From positions 47,753 to 111,752 of the forward strand of contig CAUJIK010000063.1 in NCBI GenBank assembly GCA_963205255.1: a DNA stretch of 64,000 nt, given 5' to 3'. This document shows positions 56,602 through 64,000 of the stretch, in pieces (the first letter of the stretch is position 1; every line of letters starts with the position of its first letter). The notes beneath the pieces were generated by a model, which saw only the letters and a program-made list of their open reading frames with translations, ran no database searches and was not told the origin of the DNA. The stretch comes from Pseudomonadota bacterium. GTDB taxonomy: Bacteria; Pseudomonadota; Gammaproteobacteria; Steroidobacterales; Steroidobacteraceae. Both the position numbers and the translations under genes were made by a program.

Positions 56602-57827
56602 TTCGCCAACTGTTGCTGGGAGTCCTGTTTGCGGCGCCGCTGGGCGCCGCAAACGGCGACGACACCACTATCGAGCGGGGCGAGTACCTGGTACGCGCGG
56701 CCAACTGCGTCAGCTGTCACACCGCGCCGGGAGGCGCGGTGTTCGCTGGCGGAGTGCCGTTCCCGACGGACTTCGGCACCATCTATTCCACCAACATCAC
56801 GCCGGATGAATCCACCGGCATCGGCAAATGGACCTTCGAGCAGTTCGAGGCGGCGATGCGGCGCGGCGTGCGGCCCGATGGCCAGCACCTGTATCCCGCG
56901 TTTCCTTATACCAATTTTGCCAAGATCGACGACGCGGACATGCGCGCGCTGTACGATTACTTCATGAGCGTGCGGCCGGTGAATGCGCCGGCACGCAAGA
57001 ACGAGATGCAGTTCCCGTTCAGCCAGCGCCGGCTGATGGGTGTATGGAAGGCGCTGTTCTTCAATGAGGAGCGCTTCAAGCCCGATCCGGCCCGTCCGGA
57101 GGCGTGGAACCGTGGCGCCTACCTGGTGGAGGCGTTTGCGCACTGCGGCGCCTGCCACTCGCCGCGCAATCTGCTCGGCGCGGAGAAGACGGGCGACGGC
57201 AAGCCCTACACCGGCGGCGTGCTGGATGAGCTGGACGACGAGCGCGGCCCCGTGCGGCGCGGCGCCCCGAACCTGACCTCCTCACCCCATGGGATCGGTG
57301 CGTGGTCCGAGGAGGATCTGGCCCATTACCTCAAATATGGCGCCAACACGCGGGCACGCGTGATGGGTACCATGAACGAGGTGATCCTCAACAGCACGCG
57401 GCATCTCACCGAGGACGACACGCGCGCAATCGCCATGTACATCAAGAGCTTGCCCGCGTCCGCCGATACCGGCGGCCGGCCCTCGAGCAAGGTCATGGCA
57501 CTGGGCGAGAAGCAGTACGACATCCATTGCGGCACCTGTCATCTGCCCACGGGTCTGGGCTCGGACGACACGGGGCCGCCCCTGGCGGGCAGTGCCTTTG
57601 CCCAGGCGCCGGAGCCGGCCTCGCTGATCGACCTCGTCATCAACGGTCCGCGGCTTCCGGTCGTGGGGCCCTCGGAGCAGTGGCAGCGCCCCTGGCAGTC
57701 GATGACGCCTTTCGGGCAGAAGCTGAGCGACGAAGAGGCCGCGGCGCTGCTGAGCTATGTGCGCAATTCCTGGGGCAATGCGGCCCCGGAGGTCAAGCCC
57801 AGCGACATCGACCGGATGAGGTGGTGA
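56598..57827 (+). CDS. Three-haem c-type cytochrome (alcohol-dehydrogenase cytochrome-subunit type)
   Basis: A periplasmic cytochrome of about 409 residues with three CxxCH haem sites: NCVSCHTAPGG, HCGACHSPRNLLG and HCGTCHLPTGLG. Spacing and sequences such as YLVRAANCVSCHT, STNITPDESTGIGKW and AYLVEAFAHCGACHSP match the cytochrome subunits of membrane alcohol, gluconate and fructose dehydrogenases, which pass electrons to the quinone pool. The usual start would be TTG 56613. A CTG at 56598 would give the better signal peptide xIRQLLLGVLFAAPLGAA and a four-base overlap with the receptor stop. The dehydrogenase partner is not obvious in the operon. Confidence 0.9.
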   Translation: MIRQLLLGVLFAAPLGAANGDDTTIERGEYLVRAANCVSCHTAPGGAVFAGGVPFPTDFGTIYSTNITPDESTGIGKWTFEQFEAAMRRGVRPDGQHLYPAFPYTNFAKIDDADMRALYDYFMSVRPVNAPARKNEMQFPFSQRRLMGVWKALFFNEERFKPDPARPEAWNRGAYLVEAFAHCGACHSPRNLLGAEKTGDGKPYTGGVLDELDDERGPVRRGAPNLTSSPHGIGAWSEEDLAHYLKYGANTRARVMGTMNEVILNSTRHLTEDDTRAIAMYIKSLPASADTGGRPSSKVMALGEKQYDIHCGTCHLPTGLGSDDTGPPLAGSAFAQAPEPASLIDLVINGPRLPVVGPSEQWQRPWQSMTPFGQKLSDEEAAALLSYVRNSWGNAAPEVKPSDIDRMRW

Positions 57828-57843
57828 TGTGACCGCCTCGTCG

Positions 57844-57862
57844 GCTTTAGGAGCGCTAAAGC
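57844..57862 (+). terminator. Hairpin between cytochrome and DUF1592/1588 genes
   Basis: GCTTTAG (57844-57850), loop GAGCG, CTAAAGC (57856-57862), starting 17 bases after the cytochrome stop. No T-run follows, so it may cause partial termination or mRNA processing within the operon. Confidence 0.5.
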
Positions 57863-57965
57863 GAGTCGGTTTGGCGCTCATTGATCGGGCGGCCCATAGC
57901 TCATACCGTGCAAGAGCCGCATTAAGATCTATTTTACGAGATTGTTTGAACGGAGGTTCCGGGCC

Positions 57966-59708
57966 ATGTTGCAGCGACTGCGAATCCTGACCCAATCCCT
58001 GCGCAAGCCCAAGCGGTTGCTGTGGGCGGGCGCGGGCGTGGCGGTGGCCGGCATCGCGGCTGGCCTCGTGATGATGGCGGCTCGCAACGGCGAACCGGAG
58101 ACCCCGGGCACGCCTGCCAGCCTGCGTTTGCTGACTCAGCAGCAATATCTGAACACGCTGGCCTATGTGTTCGGGCCGAACGTGCAGCCGAACACGCGCT
58201 TCGCCGCCCTGCCGCGCACCAGCGGCCTGCTGGCCAGCGGCGCGGCCAAGGCCGGTCTCACGGACTCTCAGCTCGAGATGTACCAGAAGACCGCGGCCCA
58301 GGTTGCCGGGACCATCACCGACGAGGCGAGCCGCGATTATCTGATCCCGTGCGTGCCCGCGTCCGTTGATGCGCCCGACGCCGAGTGCGCCCGGACGTTC
58401 ATCTCGCAGGTTGCGCCGCTGCTGTATCGCCGCACCCTGCCGGCCGAGCACATCGACGTGATGGTCACGGAAGCCGGCAAGGCGACCGAGGCGCTGGGGA
58501 ATTTCTACGACGGCCTGAGCGTCGTGATCGAAGGCATCCTGCTCAGCCCCAATGTCCTGCTGGTGGCTGAAGCCGCGGAGCCGGATCCGGACCATGCCGG
58601 CACACAGCGCCTGGACTCCTGGTCGCTGGCAACGCGACTGAGCCTGTTCCTGTGGAACGCTGCGCCGGACATGGAGCTGCTCGAGGCTGCCCGCAGCGGC
58701 GCCCTGCAAACGCGTCGGGGCCTTGCCAAGCAGGTCGACCGCATGCTGGCCAGCCCCCGGCTCGAGGACGGCGTGCGCTCCCTGTTCGACGACATGTTCG
58801 AGTTCGAGAACTTCGGCGCGCTGAGCAAGGACGGCCAGATCTATCCGACCTTCACCGGCGAGACGGCGGTCGACGCGCGCGAGCAGACCCTGCGCACCGT
58901 GGTCGATCATCTGGTGGCCCGCCGCGCGGACTACCGCGATCTCTTCACCACGCGCAAGACCTTCATGTCGCCCTCGCTGGCGCCCATCTACAAGGTGGCC
59001 GCGCAGGGGCCGGGCTGGAACCCTTATGAGTTCCCGGCCGACAGCCCGTACTCGGGTCTGTTGACCCATGTCAGCTTCCAGGCGCTGCACTCGCATCCGG
59101 GCCGCAGCTCGGCCACGCTGCGCGGCAAGGCGCTGCGCGAGGTCATGCTGTGCCAGGTGGTGCCCAAGCCGCCGGCGAATGTCGATTTCTCCGCGGTGCA
59201 GAACCCCGATGGCAGCCTGAAGACGGCGCGCGAGCGCGTGGCCTTCCACTTGGAGAACCCCTCCTGCGCCGGCTGCCACCGCATCACCGATCCGATGGGC
59301 CTGTCGATGGAGTCGTTCGATGGCGCGGGCCAGTTCCGCGTCCAGGAAGATGGCTATGACATCGACACCACGGGCGATCTGGACGGCGTGAAGTTCACCG
59401 ACGTGGTCGGTCTGGGAGAGGCGCTGCGCAATCATCCGCAGGTGCCGTGGTGCATGGTGCGTCGGGCCTTCGCCTATGCCACCGGCACGCCCAGCGACAC
59501 CAGCAACCGTCGCGTGCTGGAGTTCCTGTCCGAGCGCTTTGCCGACAGCGGCTATGTGCTGCCCGACCTGCTGCGCGAGATCGCGCTCAGCCAGACGTTC
59601 CGCAAGGTATACCAGCCCCGTGTGCGCGAGGCGCATGCGGTACCGAACCTGACCGCGCAGTCGCAGCCGGCCGCGCATTCCGAGTTGACCGCCTCCGCGG
59701 CCCCTTAA
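57966..59708 (+). CDS. DUF1592/DUF1588/DUF1585 family protein with haem-type CxxCH motif
   Basis: A 580-residue protein. It has an N-terminal membrane anchor or signal (LLWAGAGVAVAGIAAGLVMM), a DUF1595-like part, the DUF1592 region (RLEDGVRSLFDDMFEFENF), DUF1588 (HVSFQALHSHPGRSSATLRGKALREVMLCQ, then ENPSCAGCHRITDPMGLSMESFDG) and DUF1585 at the C-terminus (VLEFLSERFADSGYVLPDLLREIALSQTF). The CAGCH followed by a Met is a c-type haem-binding pattern. These domains, best known from Planctomycetes, are uncharacterised but always exported. It pairs with the DUF1552 gene 33 bases downstream. ATG 57966 follows GGAGG. Confidence 0.9.
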   Translation: MLQRLRILTQSLRKPKRLLWAGAGVAVAGIAAGLVMMAARNGEPETPGTPASLRLLTQQQYLNTLAYVFGPNVQPNTRFAALPRTSGLLASGAAKAGLTDSQLEMYQKTAAQVAGTITDEASRDYLIPCVPASVDAPDAECARTFISQVAPLLYRRTLPAEHIDVMVTEAGKATEALGNFYDGLSVVIEGILLSPNVLLVAEAAEPDPDHAGTQRLDSWSLATRLSLFLWNAAPDMELLEAARSGALQTRRGLAKQVDRMLASPRLEDGVRSLFDDMFEFENFGALSKDGQIYPTFTGETAVDAREQTLRTVVDHLVARRADYRDLFTTRKTFMSPSLAPIYKVAAQGPGWNPYEFPADSPYSGLLTHVSFQALHSHPGRSSATLRGKALREVMLCQVVPKPPANVDFSAVQNPDGSLKTARERVAFHLENPSCAGCHRITDPMGLSMESFDGAGQFRVQEDGYDIDTTGDLDGVKFTDVVGLGEALRNHPQVPWCMVRRAFAYATGTPSDTSNRRVLEFLSERFADSGYVLPDLLREIALSQTFRKVYQPRVREAHAVPNLTAQSQPAAHSELTASAAP

Positions 59709-59741
59709 TTTTGCGATGACCCAGTCGAGAGGAACCTTCTC

Positions 59742-61085
59742 ATGAACATCAAGAATTTGAGTCGCCGCCGCGTACTGCGCGGTGTGTTGAACGGCGGCGT
59801 GGTGGCCGTGAGCTTGCCGGTGCTGGACTGCTTCCTGAACGAGAACGGCAACGCCTACGCCAATGGCGCGCCGCTGCCGCTGCGTTTCGGCACCTGGTTC
59901 TGGGGTCTCGGCGGCAACAACGCCATCCTCGTGCCGCAGAAGACCGGCGCGGGCTACGACATTCCGCAGCAGCTGGCGCCCGTGGCGCGTGTGCGGCAGC
60001 ACATCAACCTCATCACCAACCTGACGGCGTTCCGCGATGGCGAGCCGAACCTGTGCCATTTCTCCGGCTGGATCATCGGCCGCACCGGCAGGGCGCCCAA
60101 GGCCGATGTCGATCGCCCCACCGAGACGATCGACGTCACCATTGCCAACGAGATCGGGCGCTCCACGCGCTTCCGCACGCTCACGGCCTCGGCGACCGGT
60201 GATTTCCGCAACACGGTCAGCTACGACAACCCGAATGCGCCCAACCCGCCGGAGATCTCCCCGGTGGAGTTCTACACGCGCCTGTTCGGCAGCGGCTTCC
60301 AGGATCCGAACTCGCCGGTGTTCACGCCCAGCGCCCGGGTCATGGCGCGCCGCAGTGTGCTGTCGGCCGTGATGGGCGAGATCAAGGCGCTGGAAAAGAC
60401 CGTCGGCGTCACCGACCGCGAGCGCCTGGACCAGTACTTCACCGGCCTGCGGCACCTGGAGAAGCAGTTCGACCAGCAGCTCACCAAGCCGGAGCCGATC
60501 GCGGCCTGCGTTGCGCCGCCGTCGATCAGCGACGATCCGAAGATGGGCGTCGATGTCGAGATGGTCAAGGTGCGCCACCGCATGCTCACCGACCTGATGG
60601 CGATGGCCGTGGCCTGCGACCAGACGCGCGTCATCAACATGGCCTATTCCAACGCCCAGGCCAACACGGTGAAGGAAGGCTACGAGAAGCCCCACCACAC
60701 GACCACGCACGAAGAGGCCATCGACGCGAAGCTGGGCTACCAGCCCAACCATGCGTACTTCGCCTCGCGCGCCATCGAGGAGTGGGCCTACTTCGTCGAG
60801 GCGTTCGCGAAGATCCGCGAAGGCTCCGGCACGCTGCTCGACAACATGCTGATCTACGCCAACACCGATCACGGTGATGCGCGTGTCCACTCCCTGGACG
60901 AGATGATTTCGTTCACGGCCGGGCGCGCGGGCGGCCGGGTCAAGACCGGTCTGCACATCGACGCCAAGGGCACCGGCGTCACCCGTGTGGGCTACACGGC
61001 GCTGCGCATCATGGGCATCGAGCTGCCCACCTGGGGCGTCAAGAGCAACATGACCTCCAACCACCTCAGCGAGATCGTTGCCTGA
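59742..61085 (+). CDS. DUF1552 family exported protein
   Basis: A 447-residue protein with a twin-arginine-like start (SRRRVLRGVLNGG). It belongs to DUF1552, which has an alkaline-phosphatase/sulfatase-like architecture related to DUF1501 proteins: LRFGTWFWGLGGNN, SGWIIGRTG, TIDVTIANEIG, DQYFTGLRHLEKQF, MLTDLMAMAVACDQTRVINM and MLIYANTDHGDARVHSLDEM. It is the constant partner of the DUF1592/1588 protein in many genomes, yet no member has a known reaction. Its stop overlaps the start of the next gene (TGATG). Tat export implies folding before secretion, often with a cofactor. Confidence 0.9.
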   Translation: MNIKNLSRRRVLRGVLNGGVVAVSLPVLDCFLNENGNAYANGAPLPLRFGTWFWGLGGNNAILVPQKTGAGYDIPQQLAPVARVRQHINLITNLTAFRDGEPNLCHFSGWIIGRTGRAPKADVDRPTETIDVTIANEIGRSTRFRTLTASATGDFRNTVSYDNPNAPNPPEISPVEFYTRLFGSGFQDPNSPVFTPSARVMARRSVLSAVMGEIKALEKTVGVTDRERLDQYFTGLRHLEKQFDQQLTKPEPIAACVAPPSISDDPKMGVDVEMVKVRHRMLTDLMAMAVACDQTRVINMAYSNAQANTVKEGYEKPHHTTTHEEAIDAKLGYQPNHAYFASRAIEEWAYFVEAFAKIREGSGTLLDNMLIYANTDHGDARVHSLDEMISFTAGRAGGRVKTGLHIDAKGTGVTRVGYTALRIMGIELPTWGVKSNMTSNHLSEIVA

Positions 61086-62446
61086 TGTCACTCTCCCGCC
61101 TCAAGAGCCTGTTGGTAATCTGTATGGCGGGAGCTCCGCTGCTCGCCGTGGCGGGCAACATGGCGCCGTGGCCGGACACTCCGTCCACGGCGAAGGAGCA
61201 GCCTGAATCGGTGCCCATGCCGCCTGGCTTCCAGGTGGTCGTGACCGAACAGGAAGGGCCCGTGTTCGCCGACTCCCGTGGGCACACGCTGTACCAGTGG
61301 CCGGTGCGGCAGTTGCGCAACGGCCCCGTCGGCGAGCGCAAGGGCCGGCCCAGCTGTGACAAGACGGTGTACACCGTCAACTCCGGCCTCATGAGTCCGT
61401 ATCCGCCGGGGTTCGTGCTGCCCGATGTGGCCACGCGTCGCAGCTGCCTCGACCTCTGGCCCGCCGTGCTGGCGGACAAGGACTCGAAGCCGGTGGGCAA
61501 GTGGACCATTGTCGAGCGCGACGACGGCGCGCTGCAGTGGGCCTACGATGGCTATGCCCTCTATACCTCGGTGCTCGACGAGAAGCCCGGCCAGGTCAAC
61601 GGCGGGCATTCTCAGAGGCCGGGCGAAGTGGGCGTGCGGCGGCCGGTGGAGGCGCCGGCGATGGTGCCGCCGCAGTTCAGGGTCAATGCGATCCTGACCG
61701 GCCGGATCCTGCAGACCCGGGACAACTACTCGGTCTACGCCAGCAGCAAGGATGGCCCGGACAAATCCAATTGCAACGCCGCCTGCCTGCGGCAATGGGC
61801 GCCCATCCAGGCGCCGGCCTACGCGCAGCCGCGCGGCGAGTTCGGCATCATCGAGCGTTCGCCGGGCATCCGTCAGTGGACCTTCCGCAAGCAGCCGCTG
61901 TACACCCATATCGGCGAGCCGTTCGCCCGGATGTTCGGCAGTGATGAGCCGGGCTGGTACAACGTGTACATGCAGTACACGCCGCTGCCGCCCGCCGATT
62001 TCACGGTGCAGGACAGCCCCACGGGCCGCGTGCTGGCCGACCGCGAGGGCAAGACGGTCTACATGTACAACTGCGCCGATGACGCGCTGGACCAGCAGGC
62101 CTGTGATCATCCGGATGCGCCGCAGGAGTATCGCTTCACGGTCTGTGGCGGCGGTGATCCGAAGCGCTGCCTCGAGCGTTTCCCCTACGTGGAAGTGTCC
62201 GAGGGCGTCACGAGCAACAGCCTGCTCTGGACCGCGATGTGGATCGACCCCATGACCGGCCGGAAGGCCGCCGCCGGGCAGCCCGGCGCCAAGCATGTGT
62301 GGGCCTATCGCAATCGTCCCGTGTACACGCACTACCGCGACCGCGGGCCCGGCGACATGACCGCTGACCAGTGGGGCGAGTTTTACGGTTATCGCAACGG
62401 CTACAAGGCTTTCTGGTTGCGTACAGATTTTGGGCGAGGTGAATGA
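61085..62446 (+). CDS. Secreted protein with three COG4315/PF03640-like repeats
   Basis: A 453-residue exported protein (signal peptide about 23 residues, ending LAVAGN) made of three tandem copies of the short secreted-lipoprotein repeat. Each has a hydrophobic strand, a GxTLY-like turn, paired Cys around a Trp-rich core, and a WxYxxxPLYT-like ending: copy one (about 48-170) ends WAYDGYALYTSV; copy two (about 195-290) has NAACLRQWAPI and WTFRKQPLYTH; copy three (about 300-440) has KTVYMYN, RCLERFP and WAYRNRPVYTH. The family function is unknown. It is coupled to the genes on both sides by overlapping start/stop codons. Confidence 0.8.
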   Translation: MSLSRLKSLLVICMAGAPLLAVAGNMAPWPDTPSTAKEQPESVPMPPGFQVVVTEQEGPVFADSRGHTLYQWPVRQLRNGPVGERKGRPSCDKTVYTVNSGLMSPYPPGFVLPDVATRRSCLDLWPAVLADKDSKPVGKWTIVERDDGALQWAYDGYALYTSVLDEKPGQVNGGHSQRPGEVGVRRPVEAPAMVPPQFRVNAILTGRILQTRDNYSVYASSKDGPDKSNCNAACLRQWAPIQAPAYAQPRGEFGIIERSPGIRQWTFRKQPLYTHIGEPFARMFGSDEPGWYNVYMQYTPLPPADFTVQDSPTGRVLADREGKTVYMYNCADDALDQQACDHPDAPQEYRFTVCGGGDPKRCLERFPYVEVSEGVTSNSLLWTAMWIDPMTGRKAAAGQPGAKHVWAYRNRPVYTHYRDRGPGDMTADQWGEFYGYRNGYKAFWLRTDFGRGE

Positions 62447-63564
62447 TGAACAAGATGAATTCTGATCGATCGTCACACTCTTCGCTGTGCCGCACGGGCC
62501 TGCGCATCGCCGGCGCGTTGCTGCTGCCGGCGCTGGCGGGCGTCGCCGCCGCTGATACCGGAGCAAAGGACTGGGCGCCGCCGGGCGGCCGGATCGGCTA
62601 CGTGGTCTGGCACGAGGTGTCGTGGGGCGTCCGCGAAACGCCGGACGCCAAGGAAGAATGCCCGAAGGGTTTCAACATCGGCCCGCGCGAGCAGTTTGCC
62701 GAGCTGTACCCGAAGGACGGCAAGAAGCGCACCCTGATGGAAACCCAGCTCAAGCGCGAAGCCGACATCTGGGATCCGAATACGGAAGCGGACGAGTTCC
62801 CGTTCCATGAGGCCACCGGCCGGTATGCGCTGGGCGTCGACCTCGACGGCAAGGCCACCGCGGAGGACTTCGAGAGCGACGATGGCCGCAAGGGCATCGA
62901 CAACCAGCTGTTCCGCGTGGTCGGCTGCGTCCGCAACTACCGTCAGGAAGGCGAGCTCGGCATCATCACGACCAAGTGGCGTGCGCAGAAGCCGTTCAAC
63001 CGCATCGTGTTCGAGATCTCCGATGTCGACAGCATCAAGAACGACCCCGATGTGACGATTTCCTACTATCGCACGCTCGACACCATGCTTTCCGGGCCGG
63101 TCGGCAACTTCCTGCCGGGTGGTTCGCAGCGTGTCGATACGCGCTGGGGCAAGCGTTTCGTGTCCACCGCCAAGGGACGCATCGTCGACGGCGTGCTCGA
63201 GACCACCCAGCCGTTCAAGCAGGTCCTGGTTCCCGAGGACGGAATGGGTGATCCGGCCGTCATCATTTACAAGGACGCGCAGGTGCGCTTCAAGCTGACG
63301 CCCGAGAGCGCCGAAGGCGTGCTGGCCGGGTTCCTCGATGTCGAGCAGTGGTACTACGCGATGAACACCGCGTGGGCGACTCACCACGCGGCCTACGGCC
63401 AGGCTTCGGCGCATTCGATGTACAAGGCGCTGCGGCGGCTGGCTGACGGACACCCTGACCCCAAGACCGGCGAGAACACCACCATATCGGGTGCGCAGGA
63501 TCTGAAGCTGGTGCAGGTCTACGTGATCCATCCGGAGGACGAGAAGCAGCTCGCGTCCCGCTAG
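62443..63564 (+). CDS. Exported protein of unknown function
   Basis: A 373-residue product with a signal peptide (hydrophobic core IAGALLLPALAGVAAA). I do not recognise a domain. The mature protein has WHEVSWGVRETPDAKEECPKGFN, a GIDNQLFRVVGCVRNYR stretch with a second Cys, EISDVDSIKNDPDVTISYYRT and a mostly beta-rich C-terminal half. A GVDLDGKATAEDFESDDGRKGIDNQ segment is acidic and could bind metal. ATG 62443 overlaps the previous stop. Always co-oriented with the DUF1552 cluster here, it is probably a component of the same system. Confidence 0.75.
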   Translation: MMNKMNSDRSSHSSLCRTGLRIAGALLLPALAGVAAADTGAKDWAPPGGRIGYVVWHEVSWGVRETPDAKEECPKGFNIGPREQFAELYPKDGKKRTLMETQLKREADIWDPNTEADEFPFHEATGRYALGVDLDGKATAEDFESDDGRKGIDNQLFRVVGCVRNYRQEGELGIITTKWRAQKPFNRIVFEISDVDSIKNDPDVTISYYRTLDTMLSGPVGNFLPGGSQRVDTRWGKRFVSTAKGRIVDGVLETTQPFKQVLVPEDGMGDPAVIIYKDAQVRFKLTPESAEGVLAGFLDVEQWYYAMNTAWATHHAAYGQASAHSMYKALRRLADGHPDPKTGENTTISGAQDLKLVQVYVIHPEDEKQLASR

Positions 63565-63567
63565 CGC

Positions 63568-64000
63568 ATGTCCCTGTCACGCAAGGCGCTGACCGTCGCA
63601 CTGCTGTTTACGGTCACCGCGGCACTGGCCGCCGAACGAGCGCCCCCCGATCCGCGAGATGCGGGCGGGGGTCGCTGCGCGCTGAGCCCGTACAACTGTG
63701 TGGATGCGCCCAACCCTCTTCCGGTGACGCAGGAGGTTTGGATCGAGAAGATGACGTGGATGGACGTGCGGGATGCGATGGCGGCGGGCAAGAAGACCGT
63801 CATCATTGCCACCGGCGGGGTGGAGCCCAACGGCCCCTGGGTGGCGCTGGGCAAGCAATACTACGCGCTCCAGACCAACTGCGCGGCCATCGCGCGCAAG
63901 CTCGGGGACGCGCTGTGCGCGCCCATCGTGCCGTTCGTGCCGGAGGGGCCGCTGGATCCGCCCGGCGGTCACATGCTCACGGTGGGCACGATCAGCGTGC
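63568..64000 (+). CDS. Creatininase-family protein, 3' end beyond window
   Basis: The first 144 codons are visible. A signal peptide (LTVALLFTVTAALAAE) is followed by a short Cys-containing segment and the start of a creatinine amidohydrolase fold: MTWMDVRDAMAAGKKTVIIATGGVEPNGPWVALGKQYY, then KLGDALCAPIVPFVPEG and GGHMLTVGTISV. Classical creatininases place metal-binding residues in an ExHG...D block; here it reads EPNGPW...GKQ, so the His and Asp are replaced. The secreted location is also unusual for this cytoplasmic family. It starts three bases after the upstream stop, as the seventh gene of the operon. Confidence 0.8.
   Translation, partial: MSLSRKALTVALLFTVTAALAAERAPPDPRDAGGGRCALSPYNCVDAPNPLPVTQEVWIEKMTWMDVRDAMAAGKKTVIIATGGVEPNGPWVALGKQYYALQTNCAAIARKLGDALCAPIVPFVPEGPLDPPGGHMLTVGTISV

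Noticed and set aside
57282..61091. A 1269-codon open frame on the minus strand
   Set aside because: It lies entirely opposite the cytochrome, DUF1592/1588 and DUF1552 genes, shows no family pattern and is rich in His/Arg/Gly. It is an artefact of codon bias in GC-rich DNA.

Overview
The window is a high-GC chromosomal segment from a Gram-negative bacterium. The gammaproteobacterial CysB-type regulator, three large TonB-dependent receptors, an OmpW-type porin, the histidine-utilisation genes and several families common in Steroidobacteraceae/Xanthomonadales-like bacteria (DUF885, DUF6152, DUF1552/DUF1588) suggest a free-living gammaproteobacterium with an oligotrophic, TonB-rich lifestyle. 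This taxonomic guess is inference. I saw no tRNA, rRNA, CRISPR array, transposase or phage gene.

Region 1 (1-9400) is housekeeping and miscellaneous: the 3' part of mnmE, a DnaQ-type exonuclease, a DUF885 lipoprotein, a YbhB/PEBP protein whose signal-peptide region is broken by a 10-bp tandem duplication, glpK, a MAPEG protein, a truncated DUF1428 remnant, small envelope genes, a 5'-nucleotidase, a VOC protein, a SecB-like protein and an OmpW porin.

Region 2 (9703-14879) is an envelope cluster: a TonB receptor, two tandem paralogues of an unrecognised secreted family, and a DUF6152 protein.

Region 3 (15046-30886) is mainly sulfur acquisition. cysB is followed by a membrane-anchored trehalose-6-phosphate synthase and a membrane dipeptidase. 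Then come cysA (with an unusual C-terminal extension), cysT and cysW, coupled by overlapping start/stop codons to a histidine kinase and response regulator. Facing them is an operon of TonB receptor, alginate-export-type porin and sulfate-binding protein. Together these could carry a sulfur source from the outer membrane to the cytoplasm.

Region 4 (31064-40811) holds an Xre-RES toxin-antitoxin pair, a DUF2130 protein, ahpC-ahpF behind a convincing OxyR box, acetoacetyl-CoA synthetase with two small envelope genes, glyoxalase I and a PQQ-dehydrogenase-like lipoprotein.

Region 5 (40770-48910) is a complete histidine-degradation locus: hutI-hutH-hutG-hutU-hutD in one direction and hutF plus a HutC-family GntR regulator in the other. 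It encodes the five-step route through formylglutamate.

Region 6 (48911-64000) is the most novel part. It has a LysR regulator; a secreted beta-propeller protein, sodium:solute symporter and small secreted protein; and then a long co-directional run of TonB receptor, three-haem cytochrome c, DUF1592/1588/1585 haem-motif protein, DUF1552 protein, a three-repeat secreted protein, an unrecognised secreted protein and a creatininase-like protein cut by the window end. Ten-base near-palindromes of the form TGTnTAnACA occur in front of hutF, in the LysR/beta-propeller divergent region and in front of this TonB receptor. This suggests that the neighbouring HutC-like regulator links histidine use to an undescribed uptake and periplasmic oxidation system.
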